Notes: generated by a model from the letters alone, not told the origin. Shown: positions 53,452 through 62,779, numbered from the stretch's first letter. The stretch: DNA of 64,000 nucleotides from Streptomyces sp. DSM 15324 (GCF_001514285.1 NZ_KQ949041.1:1-64000); one strand, 5' to 3'. A program made the numbers and translations.

Positions 53452-54936
53452 ATGACCGACAGGTCCACTGCCGTTCCCGCGCAAGCCTCCGCGACCGCCG
53501 CGTACGCCCGGATCTACGAGGAGCAGCAGCCGCGACTCGTCGCCTACGCCCGCTCGCTGACGCGGAACGCCTGGACCGCCGAGGACCTCGTCGCCGAGGC
53601 GCACTTCCGGGTGTGGCGCCGACTGGCCGAGGGGCACGAGATCGAGAACGTGCCAGCGTACCTCAGGACGACGGTGCGGCATCTCGCGATCGCCTCGGGG
53701 ACCGCGGTGCGCGAGACGCCACGGGACCCGCACACCGACGAGCGGGCGGAGCCGGGCACACGCGAGGGCGACCCGGCCGAGCAGGTCTCGCAGGTGGATC
53801 TGGTGGTGCGGGTGCTGGGCCAGTTGCCCGAGCGCTGGGTCAAGGCCCTGTGGCTGGCGGAGGCGGAGGGGCAGCCGCTGGCCGCGATCGGGCCGCAGCT
53901 CGGCACCAAGGAGGGGGCGACGGCCGTCCTGCTCCACCGCGCGCGCGAGGGCATGCGGCAGGCCTTCCTGCGCACCCAGACCGGCGCCCCGGACGAACCC
54001 GCGTGCCAGGTGCACTGGGCCCGGATGCCCGCCTACGTCCGGGGCGCCGCGACGCCGCGCCAGGGGGAACGGCTGCTCGGCCATGTGGACGCGTGCGACG
54101 ACTGCCGCGCCCGGCTGGCCGCGCTGATGCGCGCCAACGACCGGCTGCCCGCGATCGTCGCGCCGGCGCTGCTGCTGTTCGCGCTGGGCGGCACGGGCAA
54201 GTTCCTCATGGCGTTCACCGCGGGGTCCGCCGGCGCGGCGGCCGCGGCCGGCGGGCACGGCGCCGGTCTGCTGCACGGCGTGCGCCAGGTGGCGGTCGGC
54301 GGCTCGAAGGCGCAGGCCGCGGTGGCGGCGGGCGCGGTCGTGGCGGGCGCCGCCGCGTTCGTCCTGGTCATCGGTCCGGGCAGGTCCGCCCCGATACCGG
54401 CCCCGCGCACCCCGATCGCCGAGGCGCCCGTACGGCGGCTGCCCGTGGCGCAGACGCCGGCGGTCCCTCCCGTGCGGACCGCCACACCGGTCGAGGCCAC
54501 GGCCGCGGAGCGGGCGCCGTCCGTCCGCGTGGCCGATGCCCCCGGCGCCCCGGGCGCCGCCACCGCACCCCCGCCCGCCGGGACACCGGCGCCGACCTAC
54601 AGCCGGCGGCCCGCCGCGCCGGGGGACGGTAAGAGCACCGGCAAGCCGTCCCCCACCGCCACCCCGACGCAGGAGGAGACGGCGTCGCCCCCGGCGGACG
54701 ACGGCAAGGGCGAGGGCCCGAAGGAGAGCGTGCCGCCCCCCACCCCCTCTCCCGGTACCCCGCAGCCCGAGCCTTCGCAGACCTCGGACCCCGAGCCGGG
54801 GACCGGGACCGGCAACGATGAGGACGGGGACCCGCACTGCCCGCCCGGCAGCGGCAAGCACACCGGACACGGCACGGGCCGGCACGGCGATCACGGGCGT
54901 CACCGGGGCGGGCACTCCGGGCTGGGACCTCGCTGA
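53452..54936 (+). CDS. ECF-like sigma factor fused to zinc-finger and membrane-anchored tail
   Basis: 494 residues. Sigma region 2 is at about 15-85 (IYEEQQPRLVAYARSLTRNAWTAEDLVAEAHFRVWRR) and region 4 at about 115-170 (LGQLPERWVKALWLAEAEGQPLAAIGPQLGTKEGATAVLLHRAREGM). An anti-sigma-like zinc finger (HVDACDDC) is at 211-218. Two hydrophobic segments follow at about 233-247 and 293-310, then a Pro/Thr-rich, His/Gly-ending tail of about 180 residues. The ATG follows CTGGAG. Sigma and inhibitory modules in one chain imply self-contained control. Confidence 0.86.
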   Translation: MTDRSTAVPAQASATAAYARIYEEQQPRLVAYARSLTRNAWTAEDLVAEAHFRVWRRLAEGHEIENVPAYLRTTVRHLAIASGTAVRETPRDPHTDERAEPGTREGDPAEQVSQVDLVVRVLGQLPERWVKALWLAEAEGQPLAAIGPQLGTKEGATAVLLHRAREGMRQAFLRTQTGAPDEPACQVHWARMPAYVRGAATPRQGERLLGHVDACDDCRARLAALMRANDRLPAIVAPALLLFALGGTGKFLMAFTAGSAGAAAAAGGHGAGLLHGVRQVAVGGSKAQAAVAAGAVVAGAAAFVLVIGPGRSAPIPAPRTPIAEAPVRRLPVAQTPAVPPVRTATPVEATAAERAPSVRVADAPGAPGAATAPPPAGTPAPTYSRRPAAPGDGKSTGKPSPTATPTQEETASPPADDGKGEGPKESVPPPTPSPGTPQPEPSQTSDPEPGTGTGNDEDGDPHCPPGSGKHTGHGTGRHGDHGRHRGGHSGLGPR

Positions 54937-55310
54937 CGACCCGGTCCAGCGGCTGGACGCCGCGTCCGGCCCGGCACATGGTGGTGGCCCCCTCGACGGC
55001 GGGCACCACCAGGGCCGCGCGTTCGACGGCCTGATCGGGGGCGGCGCCGTGCGCGCACAGCGCGTCGGTGAGCCGCCACTCCCAGGTCGCGACGGCCTCT
55101 GCGGCGGCCACGAGGGCGGGCGCCGCCGCCTCGCCCGGCGGCTCCTCCACGGAGACGGCGAGCACCGGGCAGCCCGCGGGAAGTCGCTCTCGACGACGAC
55201 CCCGCGCCACAGGCCGAGGAAGGCCCGCAGTCCGGCGGCCGGGCCCGCCTCCAGATCCGTGCGCAGCACCCGGGCGACCGCTTCACCCGCGTACCGCACC
55301 GCCTCGGTCG
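54920..55310 (-). pseudogene. TetR-family regulator, C-terminal fragment
   Basis: VRYAGEAVARVLRTDLEAGPAAGLRAFLGLWRGVVVESDFP in one frame is continued by AGCPVLAVSVEEPPGEAAAPALVAAAEAVATWEWRLTDALCAHGA in another after a one-base shift near 55183. It ends near VSEVPA. This is the ligand domain of an LmrA/YxaF-type TetR protein. The N-terminal HTH is missing. It lies just downstream of the mutase gene on the same strand. Confidence 0.65.
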
Positions 55311-55362
55311 CCGGGCCGGCCGGACCCGCCCCCCGGTCCCGGGGCGCGGGTCCGGGACCGGA

Positions 55363-58300
55363 TCAGACGTTACGGCGGTACTGGCCGCCCACCTCGAAGA
55401 ACGCGTCGGTGATCTGCTGGAGGGAGCAGACCCGGGCGGCGTCCATGAGGACCGCGAAGACATTGCGGTCGTTCACCGCCGCGTCCTTCAGGGCGGCCAG
55501 GGCCGCGTGCGCCTGGTCGCGGTGTCCGGCCTGGTAGTCGCGGACCCGTGCGAGCTGGGAGACCTTCTCGTCCTCGGTGGCCCGGGCCAGCTCGACGGTG
55601 GCGGGTTCGGCGGTGTCGGCGTGCGGGTTGCGGAAGGTGTTGACGCCGATGAGGGGCAGGCTGCCGTCGTGCTTGCGCTGCTCGTAGAGCATCGACTCGT
55701 CCTGGATCCGGCCGCGCTGGTAGCCGGTCTCCATCGCACCCAGCACCCCGCCGCGTTCGTTGATCCGCTCGAACTCCTGCAACACCGCCTCCTCCACCAG
55801 GTCGGTGAGCTCGTCGATGACGAAGGAACCCTGGAGGGGGTTCTCGTTCATCGCCAGGCCCCACTCCCGGTTGATGATCAGCTGGATGGCCAGGGCGCGG
55901 CGGACGGATTCCTCGGTGGGCGTGGTGACGGCCTCGTCGTAGGCGTTGGTGTGCAGGCTGTTGCAGTTGTCGTAGATCGCGATGAGCGCCTGGAGGGTGG
56001 TGCGGATGTCGTTGAAGTCCATCTCCTGGGCGTGCAGGGAGCGTCCGGACGTCTGGACGTGGTACTTCAGCTTCTGGGAGCGCTCGTTCGCGCCGTACTT
56101 CTCCTTCATGGCGACCGCCCAGATCCGCCGGGCGACCCGGCCGAGCACCGAGTACTCGGGGTCCATGCCGTTGGAGAAGAAGAAGGACAGGTTGGGGGCG
56201 AAGTCGTCGATGTGCATGCCCCGGGCGAGGTAGGCCTCGACGTAGGTGAAGCCGTTGGCGAGGGTGAAGGCGAGCTGGCTGACCGGGTTCGCGCCCGCCT
56301 CGGCGATGTGGTAGCCGGAGATCGACACGGAGTAGAAGTTGCGGACCTTGTGCGCGATGAACCACTCCTGGATGTCGGCCATCATCCGCAGGGAGAACTC
56401 CGTCGAGAACAGGCAGGTGTTCTGGCCCTGGTCCTCCTTGAGGATGTCCGCCTGCACCGTGCCGCGCACGTTCGCCAGGGCCCGGGCGCGCAGCTCGGCC
56501 GCCTCCTCCTCGCCCGGCTCGCGGCCCTCGGCGGTGCGGAACCGCTCGATCTGCTGGTCGATCGCCGTGTTGAGGAAGAAGGCGAGGATCGTCGGCGCGG
56601 GGCCGTTGATCGTCATCGACACCGAGGTGGTGGGGGCGACCAGGTCGAAGCCGTCGTAGAGCGCCTTCATGTCGTCGAGGGTGGCCACCGAGACACCGGA
56701 GGTGCCGACCTTGCCGTAGATGTCGGGGCGCTCGTCGGGGTCGCGGCCGTAGAGGGTGACGGAGTCGAAGGCGGTGGACAGGCGGGTGGCGGGCTGCCCC
56801 TCGGAGAGCAGCTTGAAGCGGCGGTTGGTGCGGAACGGGTCGCCCTCGCCGGCGAACATCCGGGCCGGGTCCTCGCCGTCGCGCTTGAAGGGGAACACGC
56901 CGGCGGTGAAGGGGAAGCTGCCCGGCAGGTTCTCCGCGCGCCAGAACCGCACCAGCTCACCGTGGTCGTCGAAGCGGGGCAGGGCGACCCGGGGGACCTT
57001 GTTCCCCGAGAGGGACTCACGGGTCAGCTTGGTACGGATCTCCTTGTCGCGGACCTTCACCACCTGCTCGTCGCCGGAGTACGAGGCGACGACCGCGGGC
57101 CAGTTCGCGAGCTGCTCGGTGATCTCGTGCGGGAGCTCGCGACGGGCGCCGTCGAGCAGGGAGGCGACGTTCGCGGCGTCCGCACCGGCCGCGGCGAGTT
57201 CGTCCCGCACGGCGTCGAGGCGCTGCACCCGCCGGGCCGCCGCGGCCAGCCGGGCGGTCTCGGCGTGGTAGGCGCGGACGGTGTCGGTGATCTCGGCGAG
57301 ATAGCGCACCCGCTCCGCCGGGACCACCTGCCGGATGCCGGAGGAGTGACGCACGTCGACCGGGGCCAGCGCGCCCTGGACCAGCGGCAGCCCCTGTTCG
57401 CCGAGGGCGGTCCGCAGATGCTGGTAGAGCGCGGTGACGCCGTCGTCGTTGAAGGTGGCCGCGGAGGTGCCGTAGACCGGCATGTCCTCCGGCCTCTTGC
57501 CGAACGCCTCCCGGTTGCGGACCAGTTGACGGCCCACGTCCCGCATCGCGTCCTTCGCGCCCCGCCGCTCGAACTTGTTGATCGCCACCACGTCGGCGAA
57601 GTCGAGCATGTCGATCTTCTCGAGCTGCGAGGCGGCGCCGAACTCCGGTGTCATCACGTACATCGAGGTGTCGACGAACGGCACGATCGCCGCGTCGCCC
57701 TGGCCGATGCCCGGCGTCTCCACGACCACCAGGTCGAAGCCGGCCGCCTTCACCACGTCGATCACGTCCGACAGGTGCTCGGGCAGCTCACGGCTGCCCC
57801 GGGTGGCCAGGCTGCGGAAGAACACCCGGGCGCCGTCCAGGGAGTTCATCCGGATGCGGTCGCCGAGCAGGGCGCCACCGCCCCGGCGGCGGGTCGGGTC
57901 GACCGCGATCACCGCGATCCGCAGCTTGTCCTGCTGGTCGACCCGGAAGCGCCGCACCAGCTCGTCGGTCAGCGAGGACTTGCCGGAGCCGCCCGTGCCC
58001 GTGATGCCCAGCACCGGCACCGTCCGGGCCGCCGCCGCGGCCCGCACCTGGGCCAGGAAGTCGTCCGGCAGCTTGCCGAGCTCCGCGCCGGTGATCGCGC
58101 GGGCGATCGCGAACCGGTCGCCCGCGAGGACGGCGGACACCTCGGCCGGCTTGCCGTCCCACAGGTCGAAGTCGCAGTCCGCGACGACCGAGTTGACCAT
58201 CCCGGCCAGGCCCATCCGTTGCCCGTCCTCCGGGGAGAAGATGGTCACCCCGCTCCCGCGCAGCCGGGCGATCTCCTCCGGGACGATGACCCCGCCCCCG

Positions 58301-58593
58301 CCGCCCACCACCCTGATGTGCTCGGCGCCCCGGGCGCGCAGCGAGTCGACCAGGTATTCGAAATACTCCACATGCCCGCCCTGGTAGGACGAGACCGCCA
58401 CCCCGTGGGCGTCCTCCTCCAGCGCCGCGTCCACGACCTCCTGCACCGACCGGTTGTGGCCGAGGTGGATCACTTCCGCGCCCTGGGACTGGAAGATCCG
58501 GCGCATGATGTTGATGGACGCGTCGTGCCCGTCGAACAGGGCCGAGGCGGTGATCAGGCGGATGGGGTGCACGGGACGGTGCACTTCGCTCAT
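55363..58593 (-). CDS. icmF: Fused B12-dependent acyl-CoA mutase (IcmF type)
   Basis: 1076 residues from the ATG at 58593. The N-terminal cobalamin-binding domain has DGHDASINIMRR at 21-32, SSYQGGH near 68 and GGGGGVI at 97-103. The MeaB-like GTPase chaperone domain has P-loop GTGGSGKSS at 199-207 and VETPGIGQGDA. The mutase barrel lies beyond about residue 550, with HVQTSGRSLHAQEMDFNDIRTTLQALIAIYDNCNSLHTNAYDEA. The order B12-GTPase-mutase is that of isobutyryl-CoA mutase fused, which interconverts isobutyryl- and n-butyryl-CoA. A palindrome lies upstream. The 1663-codon open frame is not used beyond this start. Confidence 0.93.
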   Translation of the reverse strand: MSEVHRPVHPIRLITASALFDGHDASINIMRRIFQSQGAEVIHLGHNRSVQEVVDAALEEDAHGVAVSSYQGGHVEYFEYLVDSLRARGAEHIRVVGGGGGVIVPEEIARLRGSGVTIFSPEDGQRMGLAGMVNSVVADCDFDLWDGKPAEVSAVLAGDRFAIARAITGAELGKLPDDFLAQVRAAAAARTVPVLGITGTGGSGKSSLTDELVRRFRVDQQDKLRIAVIAVDPTRRRGGGALLGDRIRMNSLDGARVFFRSLATRGSRELPEHLSDVIDVVKAAGFDLVVVETPGIGQGDAAIVPFVDTSMYVMTPEFGAASQLEKIDMLDFADVVAINKFERRGAKDAMRDVGRQLVRNREAFGKRPEDMPVYGTSAATFNDDGVTALYQHLRTALGEQGLPLVQGALAPVDVRHSSGIRQVVPAERVRYLAEITDTVRAYHAETARLAAAARRVQRLDAVRDELAAAGADAANVASLLDGARRELPHEITEQLANWPAVVASYSGDEQVVKVRDKEIRTKLTRESLSGNKVPRVALPRFDDHGELVRFWRAENLPGSFPFTAGVFPFKRDGEDPARMFAGEGDPFRTNRRFKLLSEGQPATRLSTAFDSVTLYGRDPDERPDIYGKVGTSGVSVATLDDMKALYDGFDLVAPTTSVSMTINGPAPTILAFFLNTAIDQQIERFRTAEGREPGEEEAAELRARALANVRGTVQADILKEDQGQNTCLFSTEFSLRMMADIQEWFIAHKVRNFYSVSISGYHIAEAGANPVSQLAFTLANGFTYVEAYLARGMHIDDFAPNLSFFFSNGMDPEYSVLGRVARRIWAVAMKEKYGANERSQKLKYHVQTSGRSLHAQEMDFNDIRTTLQALIAIYDNCNSLHTNAYDEAVTTPTEESVRRALAIQLIINREWGLAMNENPLQGSFVIDELTDLVEEAVLQEFERINERGGVLGAMETGYQRGRIQDESMLYEQRKHDGSLPLIGVNTFRNPHADTAEPATVELARATEDEKVSQLARVRDYQAGHRDQAHAALAALKDAAVNDRNVFAVLMDAARVCSLQQITDAFFEVGGQYRRNV

Positions 58594-58649
58594 GGGGACC
58601 TTCCCGGACGGATCAGGGGTACGCCGACGGTACGCCGACCCCGAGATAC

Positions 58650-58661
58650 TAGGACGTCCTA
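58650..58661 (-). promoter_or_regulatory. Palindromic operator upstream of icmF
   Basis: TAGGACGTCCTA is a perfect 12-bp palindrome, 57 bp before the icmF start, in a short AT-richer patch (ACTAATTTAG) that probably holds the promoter. It resembles sites of TetR-type regulators of acyl-CoA metabolism. A tandem ACGCCGACGGT/ACGCCGACC repeat lies next to it (58621-58640). Confidence 0.6.
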
Positions 58662-58994
58662 CTAATTTAGCGCAGGGTGGGGGCTCCGCGACGGGAGCGG
58701 TGCGATCGACCCTTGACTGTCCATGTTCCTGCCCATACGCCGCGGGCGGTTCGCTCGGTCGGGACAGCGGTTCGAGGGGGTTCCGGCGGTGCAGTGAGGG
58801 GCGCTTCGTGACAGACGCGGTCGACGCCGACGGGCGGTCGTTTGGACGTCTGCCGTGTCGGGGAGGAGGTGCCCGTGCTCGCCCCCCGGCTGCGGTCGTA
58901 CGGGGGGCGCGGCGGGCGCGGCGGTGCCCGCCCGTCCCGACCACCATGGTCGTCGCCGTCGTGCTCCTCCGCCTCGGGGAGTGAGCCCGGCCGG
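58662..58994. other. Intergenic, no supported gene
   Basis: 333 bp upstream of the icmF operator. No convincing coding frame or RNA structure was seen. Confidence 0.45.
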
Positions 58995-59172
58995 TCAGCG
59001 GGTGGCCGCGGCGAGCAATTCCTCGACGCGGCGCGCGGGCAGCGGCACGGCGGGAGTCCCGAAGAACCAGCGCTGTCCGTCCTCCGGGCTGAGGCCTTCG
59101 GGCCGGGGCGCCAGGTACGGCTGCAAGGCCTTCGGCGCGCCCAGCCCGACCGCCGGCCGCCTCCCTGAAGGC
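58995..59172 (-). CDS. Possible short protein or 3' remnant
   Basis: A GTG-initiated frame of about 58 codons starts 21 bp after the MFS stop on the same strand. It ends LSPEDGQRWFFGTPAVPLPARRVEELLAAATR, which looks like a genuine protein C-terminus. There is no clear family match. GGGAGG falls after the GTG rather than before it. It may be a real small partner of the MFS gene or the end of a lost gene. Confidence 0.3.
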
Positions 59173-59192
59173 ACAGGCCCGCCCGCGGCCGG

Positions 59193-60428
59193 TCAGGAGC
59201 CGGTGTGCTCCGGGGTCTCCCGGTGTCCGGTCCCGGTCGCCGCGTCCGCGGTCCGGCGTGCGGACGTGTCGACGGCCGGGGCCAGGAAGGCGGCGCAGAC
59301 GACGCAGGCGAGGACGACGAGCATGGCCGGGCGCAGACCGAGATGATCGCCGAGGAAGCCCAGGCCGGGCGGGCCGACGAGGAAGGCGACATAGCCGATG
59401 ACGGCCACCAGACTCACCCGGGCCGTCTCGTCGGGACCGGACTCCCCGGCCGCGGAGAGCGCCAGGGGGAAGCCGAGCGAGGCGCCCAGTCCCCAGAACA
59501 GCACGGCGGCTCCGGCGAGGACCGGGCTGTCGGAGACGATGACGATCAGCAGACCGAGCGCGCCGGACGCCGCGCTGGCGCGGACCACGGTGGTCCGGCC
59601 GAAGCGGTCGAGGACGTACGTGCCGGTGAAGCGGCCCACCGTCATCGCGGCGGCGAACCCGGCGTAGACGAGGGAGCCCCCGGTGGCGTCCATGCCGTGT
59701 CCGTCGACCATCAGCAGCGGCAGCCAGTCGTTGGCCGAACCCTCGGCCAACGCCATGGCCAGCACGATCGCGCCGATGAGGAGGAGTCTGCCGTCCTTCC
59801 ACACCGCGGGGTGCGGCCCCTCGACGCCGCCCTCCCGCGGTACCTCGGGCACGACCCGGCCGGTGCCCGCCGGGATGGCGCGCGCGGCGTACAGCAGCAG
59901 CCCCGCGGCGAGCAGGACGACCGCCGCGAGGTGCCGGTGCACCGGTACCCCGGCCGCCGTCGCCGCCATCCCGGCGGCGGCCCCGAACACCGTGCCCAGG
60001 CTGAAGCAGCCGTGCAGCGCCGGCAGGGTGGTCCTGCCACTGATCCGCTCGACGTCGGTGCCGTCGACGTTCACGGCCACGTCCGAGCCGCCCAGGCCGG
60101 CACCGAAGAGACACAGGCCCGCGGTGACCCCGGCGACCGACGAGGCGAGTGCGCCCGCGCAGATCACGGCCATCCCCGCGATGAGCAGCCAGGTCCCCCA
60201 GACGATGACGGGCCGGGTCCCGAACCGGGACACCAGCCGCCCCGAGAGGCTGATCCCGGCCATCGAGCCGAGCGACAGCCCGAACAGCACCAGCCCCATC
60301 CGGGCCGTGGACACCTCCAGCCGGTCCCGGATCGCGGGCGTGCGGGTCACCCACGAGGACATGGTGATGCCCGCGATCAGGAAGGCCAGGAAGAGCGACC
60401 TACGGCGGCGGCGCACGGCCTTGTCCAT
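59193..60428 (-). CDS. MFS transporter
   Basis: 411 residues with about twelve membrane helices. The conserved loop GRLVSRFGTRPVIVWG lies after helix 2 and GRFTGTYVLDRFGRTTVVRASA between helices 8 and 9. The ATG at 60428 has AAGGAG nine bases upstream. It resembles the Bcr/FucP-like MFS group with short loops, and the substrate is unknown. It is divergent from the dhaKLM operon, with a dyad between them. Confidence 0.88.
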   Translation of the reverse strand: MDKAVRRRRRSLFLAFLIAGITMSSWVTRTPAIRDRLEVSTARMGLVLFGLSLGSMAGISLSGRLVSRFGTRPVIVWGTWLLIAGMAVICAGALASSVAGVTAGLCLFGAGLGGSDVAVNVDGTDVERISGRTTLPALHGCFSLGTVFGAAAGMAATAAGVPVHRHLAAVVLLAAGLLLYAARAIPAGTGRVVPEVPREGGVEGPHPAVWKDGRLLLIGAIVLAMALAEGSANDWLPLLMVDGHGMDATGGSLVYAGFAAAMTVGRFTGTYVLDRFGRTTVVRASAASGALGLLIVIVSDSPVLAGAAVLFWGLGASLGFPLALSAAGESGPDETARVSLVAVIGYVAFLVGPPGLGFLGDHLGLRPAMLVVLACVVCAAFLAPAVDTSARRTADAATGTGHRETPEHTGS

Positions 60429-60531
60429 GAGGCTGCTCCTTGGGGCTGCTGGGGCTGCTCCTCCGGAGGAGCGGGAACGGCTGCCTCGAGGCCGCGTACG
60501 GCACCCGCTCGACCAGGAGAATGTACCTGCT

Positions 60532-60547
60532 TGTACACGACAACGGG
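60532..60547. promoter_or_regulatory. TGTAC-N6-GTACA dyad between MFS and dhaK
   Basis: TGTACCTGCTTGTACA is a 16-bp inverted repeat in the 247-bp divergent region, about 104 bp from the MFS start and 129 bp from dhaK. It has the size of a GntR or TetR operator. No matching regulator gene is adjacent. Confidence 0.5.
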
Positions 60548-60675
60548 GAAGCGCTTTCCGGATCGACCGGAACCTCTCCCGTGCCCCCCGGACCGCCGCC
60601 CACGTGACCTTCACCGCCGCAAGGTCGATAATTCCCTCGGAGGACCAGACCTGCTCGTGTCAGTAGGAGGTACCC

Positions 60676-61668
60676 ATGAAGATGTTGATCAATGTGCCGG
60701 AGACCGTGGTCGCGGACGCGCTGCGCGGGATGGCGGCCGCCCATCCCGAGCTGACCGTCGACGTGGAGAACCGGGTGGTCGTACGGCGGGACGCCCCGGT
60801 GGCCGGGAAGGTCGGACTCGTGTCCGGCGGCGGGTCCGGGCACGAGCCGTTGCACGGGGGGTTCGTCGGACCCGGCATGCTCTCCGCGGCCTGTCCCGGG
60901 GAGGTGTTCACCTCCCCGGTGCCCGACCAGATGCTGCGCGCGGCGGCCGCCGTGAACAGCGGCGCGGGCGTGCTGTTCATCGTCAAGAACTACACCGGCG
61001 ACGTGCTCAACTTCGACATGGCGGCCGAGCTCGCCGAGGACGAGGGCATCCAGATCGCCAAGGTGCTGGTAAACGACGACGTGGCCGTCACCGACAGTCT
61101 GTACACGGCGGGGCGCCGCGGTACCGGCGCGACGCTGTTCGTGGAGAAGATCGCGGGGGCCGCCGCCGACGAGGGACAGCCGCTGGAGCGGGTCGAGTCC
61201 ATCGCCCGCCAGGTGAACGAGAACTCCCGCAGTTTCGGTGTCGCGCTCAGCGCGTGCACCACGCCCGCCAAGGGCAGCCCGACCTTCGACCTGCCGGCCG
61301 GCGAGTTGGAGCTGGGCATCGGCATCCACGGCGAACCGGGCCGGGAGCGGCGGGCGATGATGACGTCCGGGGAGATCGCCGACTTCGCCGTCCAGGCCCT
61401 CCTGGACGACATGCCCCCGCGCAACCCCGTCCTCGTACTGGTCAACGGCATGGGTGCCACTCCGCTGCTGGAACTGTACGGCTTCAACGCGGAGGTGCAG
61501 CGGGCGCTGACCCAGCGCGGGGTGGCCGTCGCCCGGACACTCGTCGGCAACTACGTGACCTCCCTCGACATGGCCGGCGCCTCGGTGACGGTCTGCCAGA
61601 TCGACGAGGAACTGCTGCGCCTGTGGGACGCGCCGGTGAGCACACCGGGCCTGCGCTGGGGCATGTGA
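60676..61668 (+). CDS. dhaK: Dihydroxyacetone kinase subunit DhaK
   Basis: A 330-residue substrate-binding subunit of the PTS-type dihydroxyacetone kinase. SGGGSGHEPLHGGFVG near residue 52 and the substrate-anchoring His at about 218 in GIGIHGEPGRER are present, as is VLVNGMGATPLLELY. A strong AGGAGGT precedes the ATG. It heads the coupled dhaK-dhaL-dhaM operon. Confidence 0.95.
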   Translation: MKMLINVPETVVADALRGMAAAHPELTVDVENRVVVRRDAPVAGKVGLVSGGGSGHEPLHGGFVGPGMLSAACPGEVFTSPVPDQMLRAAAAVNSGAGVLFIVKNYTGDVLNFDMAAELAEDEGIQIAKVLVNDDVAVTDSLYTAGRRGTGATLFVEKIAGAAADEGQPLERVESIARQVNENSRSFGVALSACTTPAKGSPTFDLPAGELELGIGIHGEPGRERRAMMTSGEIADFAVQALLDDMPPRNPVLVLVNGMGATPLLELYGFNAEVQRALTQRGVAVARTLVGNYVTSLDMAGASVTVCQIDEELLRLWDAPVSTPGLRWGM

Positions 61669-61679
61669 GGGGAGATCCT

Positions 61680-62279
61680 GTGCTCGACGCCGACTTCTTC
61701 CGCCGTTGGATGACGGCGACCGCCGCGTCCGTCCACCGCGAGGCGGAACGGCTCACCGCTCTCGACTCCCCCATCGGGGACGCCGACCACGGCAGCAACC
61801 TCCAGCGCGGGTTCACCGCGGTGACCGCCGCGCTGGCGAAGGAGGAGCCGGACACGCCGGGCGCTGTCCTCGTCCTCGCAGGACGGCAGCTCATCTCCAC
61901 CGTCGGGGGCGCGTCGGGCCCGCTGTACGGCACCCTGCTGCGCCGGACCGGCAAGGCGCTCGGGGACGCGGCCGAGGTGAGCGAGGCCGAGCTCGCCGAC
62001 GCGCTGCGGGCGGGTGTGGACGCCGTGATGCAGCTCGGGGGCGCCGCCCCGGGCGACAAGACGATGATCGACGCCCTGGTGCCGGCGGTCGCCGCCCTCG
62101 GGGACGGGTTCGGCGCCGCCGGCACCGCCGCCGAGCGGGGCGCCGAGGCGACGACCCCCCTCCAGGCCCGCAAGGGACGGGCCAGCTACCTCGGGGAGCG
62201 CAGCATCGGGCACCAGGACCCGGGGGCCACCTCGTCCGCCCTGCTGATCGCGGCGCTCGCCGAGGCCGACGGGAAGTGA
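61680..62279 (+). CDS. dhaL: Dihydroxyacetone kinase subunit DhaL
   Basis: A 199-residue ADP-binding subunit. The N-terminal SPIGDADHGSNLQRGF supplies Mg-binding aspartates. GGASGPLYGTLLRR and GDKTMIDAL line the nucleotide, and RKGRASYLGERSIGHQDPGATSS closes the domain. The GTG at 61680 has GGGGAG upstream and lies 11 bp after dhaK. The stop overlaps a GTG that could start dhaM. Confidence 0.95.
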   Translation: MLDADFFRRWMTATAASVHREAERLTALDSPIGDADHGSNLQRGFTAVTAALAKEEPDTPGAVLVLAGRQLISTVGGASGPLYGTLLRRTGKALGDAAEVSEAELADALRAGVDAVMQLGGAAPGDKTMIDALVPAVAALGDGFGAAGTAAERGAEATTPLQARKGRASYLGERSIGHQDPGATSSALLIAALAEADGK

Positions 62280-62296
62280 ACGGAAGTGAGGCGACG

Positions 62297-62707
62297 GTGA
62301 GCGACGAGAAGCTGGTCGGGATCGTGCTGGTCTCACACAGCGCGGCGGTGGCGAACGCCGTGGCCGAGCTGGCGAAGGGCCTCGCGGGCGGCGGCGCGAC
62401 CGTCCCCGTCGCGGCGGCGGGCGGTACCGAGGGCGGCGGGCTGGGCACGAGCGCGGAGCTGGTGGCCGCCGCGGCCGCCTCCGTCGACCGGGGCGCCGGT
62501 GTCGCCCTCCTCACCGACCTGGGCAGCGCCGTGCTCACGGTCAAGGCGCTGCTCGCCGAGGGGGACGAACTCCCGGCCTCCGCCCGCCTGGTGGACGCCC
62601 CGTTCGTCGAGGGCGCGGTGGCCGCGGTGGTCACGGCGGCGACGGGAGCCGACCTCGACGCGGTCACGGCGGCGGCCTCCGAGGCGTACGCCTACCGCAA
62701 GGAGTGA
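62297..62707 (+). CDS. dhaM: PTS-dependent dihydroxyacetone kinase phosphotransferase subunit DhaM
   Basis: 136 residues of a PTS EIIA-mannose-like domain. GIVLVSHSAAVANAVAELA carries the phosphorylated His at residue 14, and GTEGGGLGTSAELVAAA and VALLTDLGSAVLTVKALL follow. It passes phosphate from HPr to DhaL-bound ADP. The GTG at 62297 has GAGG just upstream. A GTG at 62276 overlapping the dhaL stop is equally possible and adds seven residues. HPr and EI fusions found in enterobacterial DhaM are absent, as usual in Streptomyces. Confidence 0.92.
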   Translation: MSDEKLVGIVLVSHSAAVANAVAELAKGLAGGGATVPVAAAGGTEGGGLGTSAELVAAAAASVDRGAGVALLTDLGSAVLTVKALLAEGDELPASARLVDAPFVEGAVAAVVTAATGADLDAVTAAASEAYAYRKE

Positions 62708-62714
62708 CGCGGCC

Positions 62715-62734
62715 GCGCCCCCGGCCGGGGGCGC
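62715..62734 (+). terminator. GC-rich palindrome after dhaM
   Basis: GCGCCCCCGG-CCGGGGGCGC is a perfect 20-bp palindrome beginning 8 bp after the dhaM stop. The stem is strong but there is no T run, so it may act as an L-shaped terminator of the type common in Streptomyces. Confidence 0.6.
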
Positions 62735-62779
62735 CGCCTCGCCGTCCGACCGCTCGCAGCTCGGCGGCTGCGCGACCGC

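Noticed and set aside
58594..60354. Extension of the mutase frame to 1663 residues
   Set aside because: The added part is Arg-rich antisense of the MFS gene. IcmF homologues begin at the MSEVHRPVHPIRL start.
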